From Elusimicrobiota bacterium (GTDB lineage: Bacteria; Elusimicrobiota; Elusimicrobia; JACQPE01), in the NCBI GenBank assembly GCA_016180815.1, contig JACPAN010000007.1, positions 57,745 to 121,744 of the forward strand: a DNA stretch of 64,000 nucleotides, written 5' to 3'. Position 1 is the first letter of the stretch, and every line of letters starts with the position of its first letter. The notes beneath the pieces are model-generated. The model ran no database searches. It was not told where the DNA came from and saw nothing but the letters and a program-made list of their open reading frames with translations. Position numbers and translations under genes: made by a program. Shown here one piece after another: positions 17,795 through 24,756 of the stretch.

Positions 17795-18406
17795 CTAATG
17801 CGCTTCATGAATGCTCTCCAAAAATTTCAAAAAAGCGGGGCGGATGCCGGCCGCCGCCTGTTCCGGGCCCATGGCCTTAAAAAACCAGGAATGCCCGTTA
17901 TGGGTCAGTATCCCCGCCAACAGCCTTGTACTCACCCCGTCGGTCGTACCCGTAAAGTCGACAAAAACCACCGTGCCCGCAGGCGTTTTGATGCGGCGGG
18001 ATTGAGCCGAATAGGCCTTCTCATCCCAGGCCTCAAGACCCACTTGAGAGCGCCAACGATTGACATTGGCCATCTCTCCGCCGGCGTCCCCCGGCAAAAA
18101 AATCACGCTGACGTCCACGGCGCCCGCGTCCGACACGGCGTCGAATGACGCTACGCGCATGCCTGAAGCCGGTTTTTCCCGCCATCCGGGAGGAAGGTCC
18201 CAGTGCAATGCGGCGGGCTCCGGCGGGCCTTGTTCTCTTGGCGTCAATTGAGCATCAGCGGGGTTAAAGGACGATTCAACTGCCGGCATGGTTTCCTTGG
18301 GGACGCGATCAATCCTGATCTCTTCGTTTGAACATCCGCCCAAGCAGAAAAATCCCGCGATAATAAAACGCTTCAAACGCATGATCGGCATGTTCTTGAT
18401 GACCAT
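17795..18406 (-). CDS. Hypothetical lipoprotein
   Basis: The 203-residue protein has a lipobox, FFCLGGC, near residue 25 after a basic start (MRLKRF), so it should be a lipoprotein. The mature part begins with a proline/acid-rich linker. It then has a compact domain with WDLPPGWREKPASGMRVASF, VSVIFLPGDAGGEMANVNRWRSQ and a final HSWFFKAMGPEQA. I recognise no named family; the order resembles small hypothetical lipoproteins in which a GMR..SF strand precedes an aromatic end. It sits seven bases after hemG and before resB. Initiation could be at any of three in-frame ATGs within nine codons. Confidence 0.6.
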   Translation of the reverse strand: MVIKNMPIMRLKRFIIAGFFCLGGCSNEEIRIDRVPKETMPAVESSFNPADAQLTPREQGPPEPAALHWDLPPGWREKPASGMRVASFDAVSDAGAVDVSVIFLPGDAGGEMANVNRWRSQVGLEAWDEKAYSAQSRRIKTPAGTVVFVDFTGTTDGVSTRLLAGILTHNGHSWFFKAMGPEQAAAGIRPAFLKFLESIHEAH

Positions 18407-18413
18407 TTAATCA

Positions 18414-19835
18414 TTAACGCGGTCCCGACGACAGCCTCTTTTCCTCGATAATTTTTAGGATTTTTGACGCGGCTTGGCGGCCTTGAGCGATGCAATCCGG
18501 AAGGCCGATCCCGCGATAAGCGGCGCCGGCCACAAAAAGTCCCGGTTGACGCCGGAGCCGGGTCTCGATTCTTTCAAGCCTGGCCTCGTGGCCCACGGCA
18601 TAAACGGGGTTGCCGGACATCCAGCGATAAATTTTCGTCATCAGAGGCCGGCCGCAAGCTTCAAAAAGCGGCCGTAAATCGCTCAACACCCGCTCCGCGA
18701 CGGCTTGGTCATCGAGACGCAGCAGTTCTTTGGCAACCTCGCCGCCGACAAAACACCGGATCGCCGCGTAATCCGGATGCGCGCGCCCCGGGAATTTATT
18801 GGAACAATACGTGGCGCCCAGGATGGCCTTGCCCTCGTGCCGCGTCACGAGAAAACCGAATCCGCGCGCGGGACGCGGAAAATCGTCGTTCTTAAAAATC
18901 ATCGTAACGGTGGCCGAAGAAACATAAGGAATTCCCGAAAGCTCGGCCGCCAGATCGCGATCAAGCTCTTCGATCATGCGCGCCGATTCAAAAGCCGGGG
19001 TTGCGGCCAAAACGACATCCGCGAAAATGACGCGCCCATCCTCCAAAACAACGCCGTATCCCCCTCCCTCGCGCCGGACGGCCTTGACCTGAGTCCCCAA
19101 AATAACTGATTGACTTTCCAGTCGGGACGCGACGGCCGCGGGCAGGGCATCCAAACCGTTTTTAAGCGTCACAAACGGAGTGTGCGCCGAAGCCCGCCCG
19201 GCGCCGTTGGAGCGCTGTTCCTTAATCAAACCTAAAATCAAACTGCGGTGCTTCGCCTGCAAACGATAAAGAATCGGGAAAGCGCTTTTGAAGCTTAGCT
19301 CGCCGGCTGATCCGGCATAAACGCCGGAACAAAAAGGATCGATGAACGTGGACGTCATTTCGCAGCCCATGCGCCTGTTGAAAAATTGAGCCGCGCTTTC
19401 ATCGTCGTCCGGGCGGCCTCTGGGCAAAACAATGTCCATCAAAACCCTTAATTTTGATGGCCACGACAACAAACCGGTCGTTAAAAAAGGGGCAAGGCGC
19501 CGGGGAACCATGAAATTCATGCCTTCCGGAATAGGTTTCAGCCGGCCGTTGTTAAGGATACCGACGCTTTGAGACGTCCGGCCGGTATCGAGAAGCTGGC
19601 TCGAGAGTCCAAGCTCCTCGCAAAGCTCCACCGCGTTTGGCTTTGACGTTAAAAATGAATCCGGACCCGCTTCAATCGGAAAATAAGCGTCCCGATCCGT
19701 GAGGATTTTGCCGCCGGTCCTGGCGGCTCTCTCAATCAGGCAATATTCGAACCGCAGTCCCCGACGCTTGGCTTTGGCCAGCTCGTAAGCGGCGCTTAAT
19801 CCGGTGATGCCGCCGCCGATAATGACGATTTTCAT
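18414..19835 (-). CDS. hemG: Protoporphyrinogen oxidase (HemY/HemG type, FAD-dependent)
   Basis: The 473-residue flavoprotein starts with the dinucleotide motif GGGITGLSAAYEL and ERAARTGGKI. It has the PPO pattern EAGPDSFLTSKP, then PFCSGVYAG in the middle, and ends GLFVAGAAYRGIGLPDCIAQG. It oxidises protoporphyrinogen IX to protoporphyrin IX, the penultimate haem step. With hemA nearby this supports the classical oxygen-dependent (or coproporphyrin) route; the substrate preference, proto- versus coproporphyrinogen, cannot be read from the sequence. It lies in a run small Cys protein-hemG-lipoprotein-resB-ccsA, joining haem synthesis to haem attachment. Confidence 0.88.
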   Translation of the reverse strand: MKIVIIGGGITGLSAAYELAKAKRRGLRFEYCLIERAARTGGKILTDRDAYFPIEAGPDSFLTSKPNAVELCEELGLSSQLLDTGRTSQSVGILNNGRLKPIPEGMNFMVPRRLAPFLTTGLLSWPSKLRVLMDIVLPRGRPDDDESAAQFFNRRMGCEMTSTFIDPFCSGVYAGSAGELSFKSAFPILYRLQAKHRSLILGLIKEQRSNGAGRASAHTPFVTLKNGLDALPAAVASRLESQSVILGTQVKAVRREGGGYGVVLEDGRVIFADVVLAATPAFESARMIEELDRDLAAELSGIPYVSSATVTMIFKNDDFPRPARGFGFLVTRHEGKAILGATYCSNKFPGRAHPDYAAIRCFVGGEVAKELLRLDDQAVAERVLSDLRPLFEACGRPLMTKIYRWMSGNPVYAVGHEARLERIETRLRRQPGLFVAGAAYRGIGLPDCIAQGRQAASKILKIIEEKRLSSGPR

Positions 19836-19862
19836 AAATCATGGCAACGCGCAACCGGCTGT

Positions 19863-20063
19863 TTACCCGCTCCCCTGCCCTTCCCAATCGCCGCTCGCCG
19901 TTTCCGCCATTGTTTCCTGCGGTAAAAATTCCGGACAGGCGGGCCTATTGAGAATCGACCCGATCAATCTCTCGCCGTTTTTGCGGCAACAATAATGAGA
20001 TTTTCCGCTGAAATCAACGACAAGATCGCACCAAAAGCAATCCAAACAGAAATTTTCCATCAT
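19863..20063 (-). CDS. Small cysteine-rich protein, unknown function
   Basis: From the ATG at 20063 (GAGG five bases upstream), a 66-residue soluble protein can be read with CLDCFWC near the start, then HYCCRKNGERLIG and a later RPAC. Six cysteines suggest a small zinc or Fe-S protein. I cannot name a family. It lies 27 bases before hemG and is the first gene after the duplicated promoter segment at 20081-20195, so it leads the hemG operon. Confidence 0.55.
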   Translation of the reverse strand: MMENFCLDCFWCDLVVDFSGKSHYCCRKNGERLIGSILNRPACPEFLPQETMAETASGDWEGQGSG

Positions 20064-20080
20064 GTCAACCTCGCTGGCTT

Positions 20081-20195
20081 CCATACCAAACCAATCCGTC
20101 GCAAAGCCGATACGCCGATAGGCATGCAACAATACGACCTAAAACCGGCCTTAACGGCCCAGGCTCGATAGGTAACGGGCGAGGTCTTCGATCTG
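20081..20195. repeat. Direct duplication, copy A (115 bp), on the hemG side of the ATPase insert
   Basis: This copy matches 21607-21713 at all but two aligned positions, apart from an 8-base addition (a repeated GCCGAT block around 20107-20120). It carries a copy of the last 15 codons of the petD-cytochrome fusion and the sigma-54-type promoter that faces the hemG operon. The two copies bracket a ~1.4 kb block with the AAA ATPase gene. Confidence 0.85.
20125..20140 (-). promoter_or_regulatory. Sigma-54 promoter of small-Cys-protein/hemG operon (copy A)
   Basis: The minus strand reads AGGTCGTATTGTTGCA, with GG-N10-GC spacing and TTGTTGCA as in the other sites. The next start codon is 61 bases downstream, at 20063. 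The identical site exists in the other repeat copy at 21643-21658, where it now points into the ATPase gene from behind. Confidence 0.65.
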
Positions 20196-20373
20196 GCGCA
20201 CATAAGCAAAGGGAGATTCAATGCTCGCATCTGGGGGTTCGTTTGATCCCCAAAAGCCTGGCGATTTTTGTGCCGATCGCTTTTCCTGCTGCTACGATGC
20301 CTACCGTTGTGTTCCTATCAGAATAATATAAATCACTATTTACATTTAGTAAATATAGGTGTAAACTATAGAT
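20196..20373. other. Non-coding leader of the inserted block
   Basis: No gene is supported here. Together with the repeat copy it makes up the 310-base gap 20064-20373. The last ~55 bases are AT-rich and include an inverted repeat (20337-20343/20349-20355) directly before the ATPase start. Nothing else is recognisable. Confidence 0.5.
20337..20373 (+). promoter_or_regulatory. Putative promoter/operator of the AAA ATPase gene
   Basis: TATTTAC (20337-20343) and GTAAATA (20349-20355) form a perfect inverted repeat overlapping a possible -35 (TTTACA). A weak -10-like TAAACT sits at 20362-20367, only six bases before the ATG at 20374. There is no ribosome binding site, so the message may be leaderless. 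The palindrome could be an operator. Confidence 0.4.
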
Positions 20374-21519
20374 ATGATTAGTCGTATTTTTTGGATTGAT
20401 AAAATCACCCAAACTTGGAAACAAGCGCCGATTGCTTGGCTTACGGGGGTAAGGCGCTCTGGAAAAACCACGCTCTGCCGCGGCTTCGCCGAGGCTAAAT
20501 ACCTGAACTGCGACTTGCCGCGAACCGCCGCTTTGCTGGACGATCCCCAGGCCTTTTTGCGATCTGTTAAAGAGCCGATACTCATTCTGGATGAGATTCA
20601 CCAGCTTGCCGATCCCAGCCGGCTGCTTAAAATCGGCGCTGATGTCTTTCCCCATCTAAAAATTCTGGCTACCGGTTCCTCAAGCCTAGCGGCGACGCAA
20701 AAGTTCCGCGACAGTCTGACGGGACGCAAGCGCACCGTGGTTCTAATGCCGGTCCTCTTCCAGGAGCTTGCGGATTTTGGCGTTCAAGATTTGCGCGAGC
20801 GCTTATTCCGAGGCGGATTGCCCCAAGCGCTGCTGGCCGGGAGTGCCGATGAAGGTTTTTATGGGGAATGGCTGGATTCCTATTTCGCGCGCGATGTCCA
20901 AGAGCTTTTCCATGTGGAAAAAAGGGCGGGCTTTCTCAGGCTGCTGGAAGCCGCGCTGAGGCAAAGCGGGGGTATGGCCGAAGTCACCAGCCTGGCCCGC
21001 GCTTGCGGCTTAAGCCGGCCGACTATTCTTAATTATCTGGAAGTTTTCCAAATGACCCATGTGCTGCGCATCCTGCGGCCTTATCATGGGGGCGGGCGCC
21101 AAGAAATTTTACAGCAGCCTAAAATCTACGGCTTTGACACGGGCTTTGTCCGCTACGCAAACGGCTGGAATGAACTGCGCGAGCAAGATTGCGGGCTTTT
21201 GTGGGAACATTTAGTTCTGGATACATTGCTGGCCCACGCTCCTTCTGCCCGGATTCATTTTTGGAGAAATAAACAAAAACAAGAGTTGGATTTCGTCATT
21301 GCCCAGGGCCGGGGAGAGGCCATAGCCATTGAATGCAAATGGCATGCCGCCGCTTTCGATCCGGGGGCGTTGCGCGCTTTCCGCGCCTTACACCCTGCGG
21401 GTAAAAATATCGTGATTGCGCCCGATTTGGACGCGCCTCTGGAAAAGAAACTAGGAGGAATGAACATAATTTTTATACCCTTAAAAAATCTTCCCGAAAC
21501 TATTTTGTTCCGCTTTTAG
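20374..21519 (+). CDS. AAA+ ATPase with DUF4143-type C-terminal domain
   Basis: The 381-residue protein has Walker A GVRRSGKTT (25-33), Walker B LILDEIH (~70-76) and sensor LATGSSS. A winged-helix-like middle follows (LARACGLSRPTILNYLEVF), then a C-terminal DUF4143 region with a PD-(D/E)xK-like LDFVI...AIECKW pattern. Such ATPases are widespread accessory genes of unclear function, often mobile or linked to toxin-antitoxin-like behaviour. It lies on the opposite strand to all its neighbours and is bracketed by a 107-115 bp direct repeat, which indicates an acquired block. No transposase or terminal inverted repeat is present. Confidence 0.85.
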   Translation: MISRIFWIDKITQTWKQAPIAWLTGVRRSGKTTLCRGFAEAKYLNCDLPRTAALLDDPQAFLRSVKEPILILDEIHQLADPSRLLKIGADVFPHLKILATGSSSLAATQKFRDSLTGRKRTVVLMPVLFQELADFGVQDLRERLFRGGLPQALLAGSADEGFYGEWLDSYFARDVQELFHVEKRAGFLRLLEAALRQSGGMAEVTSLARACGLSRPTILNYLEVFQMTHVLRILRPYHGGGRQEILQQPKIYGFDTGFVRYANGWNELREQDCGLLWEHLVLDTLLAHAPSARIHFWRNKQKQELDFVIAQGRGEAIAIECKWHAAAFDPGALRAFRALHPAGKNIVIAPDLDAPLEKKLGGMNIIFIPLKNLPETILFRF

Positions 21520-21606
21520 TTGAAAGCTGCTGAGGCGATGTTTTCATTGTAACTTAGCTACGCTCGGAAAAAGGGAGGGTTAGGGGGTTGGTTTACGCAA
21601 TTGCTG

Positions 21607-21713
21607 CCATGCCAAACCAATCCGTTGCAAAGCCGATAGGCATGCAACAATACGACCTAAAACCGGCCTTAACGGCCCAGGCTCGATAGGTAACGGGCGA
21701 GGTCTTCGATCTG
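21607..21713. repeat. Direct duplication, copy B (107 bp), at the petD-cytochrome 3' end
   Basis: This is the presumed original copy: it contains the last 15 codons of the petD-cytochrome fusion (stop at 21669) and 62 bases downstream, including the sigma-54-like site at 21643-21658. It matches 20081-20195 with two substitutions and one 8-base gap. Confidence 0.85.
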
Positions 21714-22628
21714 AGTTTCGGTCATCTGGCCTTTGTACCCGGGCATGGCGGAGTCGGGATTGAGCGTGGAGGGATCTTCAATATATTTCTTGATATAGGC
21801 TTTGTCCCTGGCGGATCCAATCAAAGAAAGATCAGGGCCGGTATCCGCGCCTTCCGTCTCGATTCGATGGCAGGCCGCGCAATTTTCAACGAACAACTTC
21901 GGGGCTTCCTTGGTGTACGGACCGGCTCCGAACGATTTCATATAGGCCACCAGCGCGTGGATTTCGTCATCCAACAAATTGAGCTTGGGCATTGCGGAAC
22001 CGGGGCTGACCGACTGCGGATCGCGGAAATGTTTTTCGAGCCATTCTTCGGTTTCTTCTGCGGTCGCTTTGTCCAACTCCGGCCCGATACCGCCGCCTTT
22101 TCCCCCGATCCTATGGCAATAGGCGCAATTGAGCTGCCGGTAAAGCCTCATTCCAGCCATCACATTAGGATCTTTCTCCACGATGGGGTTGGTTAAGGGG
22201 CTTTTGTAACCGGCCCAGGTCAAATAAGCGATCCCAGCCAAGGCCGCTATCCCCAAGCCGGTCAGCGCTTTGCGGTCAACAATATGGCGCCGGGGCCCAC
22301 GATCCAAAAAAGGCAGCAAAATAAGCACAGTGATCGCCGCGCCCGGAAAAACGACGGCGGCGATGGCTTCAAGATGCCCGGGAAAAAATTTGAGCGCTTG
22401 AAACATGAAAAGAAAATACCACTCAGGGCGCGGGTTGTACGTGGTATCCGTAGGATCGGCCGGCTCCTCCAAGCCCGCGCCGAAATGCCACGCCAAGAAA
22501 GAAAGCAGCGCCAAGATGAACAGGGCCGCGAGCGTGTCCTTAAAAACAGTATGCGGAAAAAAAGATTTTCCCGCTTCTTTAAGCTCTTTGTATTTCTTTT
22601 TATATTCTTCGTGCCAGCCGCCGGCCAT
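21669..22628 (-). CDS. Cytochrome b subunit IV (PetD-like) fused to two cytochrome c domains
   Basis: The 319-residue protein starts MAGGWHEEYKKKYKEL. Three membrane helices (~30-48, 85-105, 120-140) and the Qo-site motif PEWY at 68-71 mark it as the C-terminal half of cytochrome b. Two c-type haem domains follow, CAYCH at 158-162 and CAACH at 240-244, each with a later AMP..methionine region as axial ligand. Together with PetB and Rieske it forms a menaquinol-cytochrome c oxidoreductase, in which the fused haems replace cytochrome c1. The ATG at 22628 shares one base with the petB stop. The 3' end is duplicated at 20081-20195. Confidence 0.88.
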   Translation of the reverse strand: MAGGWHEEYKKKYKELKEAGKSFFPHTVFKDTLAALFILALLSFLAWHFGAGLEEPADPTDTTYNPRPEWYFLFMFQALKFFPGHLEAIAAVVFPGAAITVLILLPFLDRGPRRHIVDRKALTGLGIAALAGIAYLTWAGYKSPLTNPIVEKDPNVMAGMRLYRQLNCAYCHRIGGKGGGIGPELDKATAEETEEWLEKHFRDPQSVSPGSAMPKLNLLDDEIHALVAYMKSFGAGPYTKEAPKLFVENCAACHRIETEGADTGPDLSLIGSARDKAYIKKYIEDPSTLNPDSAMPGYKGQMTETQIEDLARYLSSLGR

Positions 22629-23314
22629 TAGAGAACCCTCTCGCCTTTGCCCACCCTGCGGGGAACTTCCGAGATCCCATGCCAAATCACGAGAAACAGG
22701 TGAACGCCGATGAGCAGGGCGGCCGTCAGCGGCAGAACGAGAACATGCAGCGCATAAAAACGCGTCAGGGTGGCGGCGCCCATTGCATCACCGCCCATCA
22801 ACACCTTGGCCACATAGGGACCGACCACCGGCGCTTGGCCGGCGATATTGACGCCGACCACCGTGGCCCAATAAGCCTTCTGATCCCAGGGCAAGAGATA
22901 CCCCGTAAATCCCAGGCCCATGACCACCAGAAAACGACCGACGCCGAAAAGCCACGTGGCTTCGCGCGGGTATTTGTAAGCGGCCATAAAATAAACCCGC
23001 AGCATATGCAAAAAAACCAAAATCACCATCAAAGTGGCGCCCCAATGGTGCAAACCCCTGATGAATTTACCCAGCAAAACCTCGTTTTCAATATAACGGA
23101 TGGAATCATGGGCATGATCGGGAGAAGGAACGTAATTCATGCCGAGCAAGGCGCCGGTGATGATCTGGACTAAAAAGACAAAAAGAAGGGCGCTCCCCAA
23201 CGTGTAAAGCCAAGCCACAGGTCCCTTGGCCTCGGGGATTCGCCGCTCAAAAATAGCTTGCCAAATTTTATCCCAGCCCAAACGCTCGTTAATCCAGGCG
23301 CGCAATGCCGTCAT
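22628..23314 (-). CDS. petB: Cytochrome b (PetB-like, b6-type N-terminal half)
   Basis: The 228-residue protein has four membrane helices with the b-haem histidine pairs in RGLHHWGATLMVILVFLHMLRVYF and RFYALHVLVLPLTAALLIGVHLF, and the Qo motif GLGFTGYLLPWDQKAYWATVV. It matches the split cytochrome b6 form (four helices), with the remaining helices in the downstream PetD-like fusion. It oxidises menaquinol and drives proton translocation at the inner membrane. It begins 51 bases after the Rieske stop. Confidence 0.93.
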   Translation of the reverse strand: MTALRAWINERLGWDKIWQAIFERRIPEAKGPVAWLYTLGSALLFVFLVQIITGALLGMNYVPSPDHAHDSIRYIENEVLLGKFIRGLHHWGATLMVILVFLHMLRVYFMAAYKYPREATWLFGVGRFLVVMGLGFTGYLLPWDQKAYWATVVGVNIAGQAPVVGPYVAKVLMGGDAMGAATLTRFYALHVLVLPLTAALLIGVHLFLVIWHGISEVPRRVGKGERVL

Positions 23315-23365
23315 CGCCGGCCTCCTGGCAGGCCCCGATCGCGGAATCGGCGCATGGGCATATTC

Positions 23366-23872
23366 CTAGGCCTTTGCCTGGAGCGGTTGCACGAAAAGCC
23401 TGCCCCCCACAACCTTCGTCGTATACCGATCCAAAGGACGCGGGGGCGGTCCGCTGACGACTTGGCCGTCGATCGCGAAAGCCGCGGTATGACACGGGCA
23501 CAAAAATTGCTTTTTTGCGTCATCCCAGCGGTAGGGGCATCCCAAATGCGTGCAACGCGGATCAAAAGCGATGAAATCCCTGTTGTTGGACGTCAGGATC
23601 CAGGCCGAAGCGCGGTGTTCCGTCGTCACCCACGCATCGCGCCGCCGCGCCGCAAATTCAATCTTCGCAGGAACACCCGATTTGAAATCTTTGACCGGCC
23701 CGACATCCACCCAGCCTTCCTCTTTGCGCTTAAACACGGGCGAAATGAAATAACCCAGCCCCGAACCGCCCAGAACAGCGGCGATCAACGCGCCCAAACC
23801 CGCGATGAGCCATCCTAAAAAAGAACGCCTGGATATCTGCCCATCGGACAATTTATTTTCCATCTTGACCAT
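23366..23872 (-). CDS. Rieske [2Fe-2S] protein of the bc complex
   Basis: The 168-residue protein has a Tat-type anchor (SRRSFLGWLIAGLGALIAA) and the two Rieske cluster motifs CTHLGC and CPCHTAAF, 14 residues apart. The usual CPCHGS is CPCHTA here, which may tune the potential. The C-terminus GPPPRPLDRY is typical. It transfers electrons from quinol to the c haems of the PetD fusion. Two starts are possible (23872 or 23863). Both overlap the end of the dihaem cytochrome c gene, so translation is likely coupled. Confidence 0.92.
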   Translation of the reverse strand: MVKMENKLSDGQISRRSFLGWLIAGLGALIAAVLGGSGLGYFISPVFKRKEEGWVDVGPVKDFKSGVPAKIEFAARRRDAWVTTEHRASAWILTSNNRDFIAFDPRCTHLGCPYRWDDAKKQFLCPCHTAAFAIDGQVVSGPPPRPLDRYTTKVVGGRLFVQPLQAKA

Positions 23873-24608
23873 TATTATTCTTGTCGTTCTTGGCGTCCCC
23901 GTTCAACGCCGGACGACCCCCTTGTTTTTCCGCTAATGAGCGAACATAAGCGAGAACCTCGGCAATCTCCAAGTCCTTTAACTTGCCTTTATAAGCCGGC
24001 ATTTTTCCCCCGCCGTTGGTTATGATGGCGGTCAACTCCTCGTTGGTTTTGTCCGACGTCGTCTTGTCGAGCAAGTCCAGCGCCGCGACATCCACTTTGA
24101 ACATTTTGGCCATGCCCGCATTGCCTTTGGCGTCTTTGCCGTGGCAGGAGGCGCATTTGGCCGAAAACAAGCCGGCACCCGCCGATGACGAACCATCCTG
24201 GGCCGACAATTTTTTCTTTTGTCCGCCGGACGCGCTTTGGGCATCTTTCGATTCGGCGTTGGAAGACCCCCCCGTGTTTTTCACATAAGCCACGACACCC
24301 GCAATTTCCGCTTCGGCGAGCTTGCCTTTAAACGCGGGCATTTTGTTCATGCCGTTCGTCGTGGTGTTGATGAGTTCCTTCTCCGATTTGCCAAGCGTCT
24401 CTTTATCGGTAAGGTCCAATGCCGATTGATTGATTTTAAACACCTTGGCCATGCCCGCATTGCCTTTGGCGTCTTTGCCGTGGCAGGAGGCGCATTTAGC
24501 GGAGTAAATGGTCTTTCCCGCTGAGGAATCATCCGCTCGAACCACCATGCCTGCCAATAAAAGCAATCCAATACCGATCTCCAACCAAAGACTATCTTTT
24601 AGTTCCAT
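23853..24608 (-). CDS. Tandem-duplicated dihaem cytochrome c
   Basis: From the ATG at 24608 (TTAGGAGG upstream), the 251-residue protein has a signal/anchor helix (LEIGIGLLLLAGMVV) and two near-identical cytochrome c domains: CASCH at 39-43 and CASCHGKDAKGNAGMAK again exactly 113 residues later. Each domain ends with a KMPA(F/Y)KGKL methionine loop. The linker is Ser/Gly/Lys-rich. It is the first gene of cytochrome-Rieske-petB-petD and probably takes electrons from the bc complex, or passes NXR electrons. A 53-base stretch is identical between the two domains, indicating a recent duplication. Confidence 0.9.
   Translation of the reverse strand: MELKDSLWLEIGIGLLLLAGMVVRADDSSAGKTIYSAKCASCHGKDAKGNAGMAKVFKINQSALDLTDKETLGKSEKELINTTTNGMNKMPAFKGKLAEAEIAGVVAYVKNTGGSSNAESKDAQSASGGQKKKLSAQDGSSSAGAGLFSAKCASCHGKDAKGNAGMAKMFKVDVAALDLLDKTTSDKTNEELTAIITNGGGKMPAYKGKLKDLEIAEVLAYVRSLAEKQGGRPALNGDAKNDKNNNGQDGK
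24106..24497. repeat. 53-bp identical repeat within the dihaem cytochrome gene
   Basis: Bases 24106-24158 and 24445-24497 are identical over 53 nucleotides, spaced 339 bases (113 codons) apart. They encode the haem-binding region of each domain. Synonymous sites have not diverged in this core, although the flanks have. Confidence 0.8.
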
Positions 24609-24756
24609 CGCGCCTCCTAACAATGGGCTGGCCCGGGTTGCAATGCTGAAACATTGACCCGGCTTGCGGGGTGCGGCTGAAGGAGCGCCTGCTTGCGACC
24701 TCACAAGCCGGAACATTCGCACCACACCAGCCCCTATAAGTCATATGAATACCGGT

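Noticed and set aside
20196..21606. Insertion sequence or transposon carrying the AAA ATPase
   Set aside because: No transposase, no terminal inverted repeats, and the flanking duplication is over 100 bases, far longer than a target-site duplication.
24718..24733. GG-N10-GC match (GGGCTGGTGTGGTGCG) before the dihaem cytochrome gene
   Set aside because: The -12 half does not fit TTGC and the site is 110 bases from the start; too weak to call.
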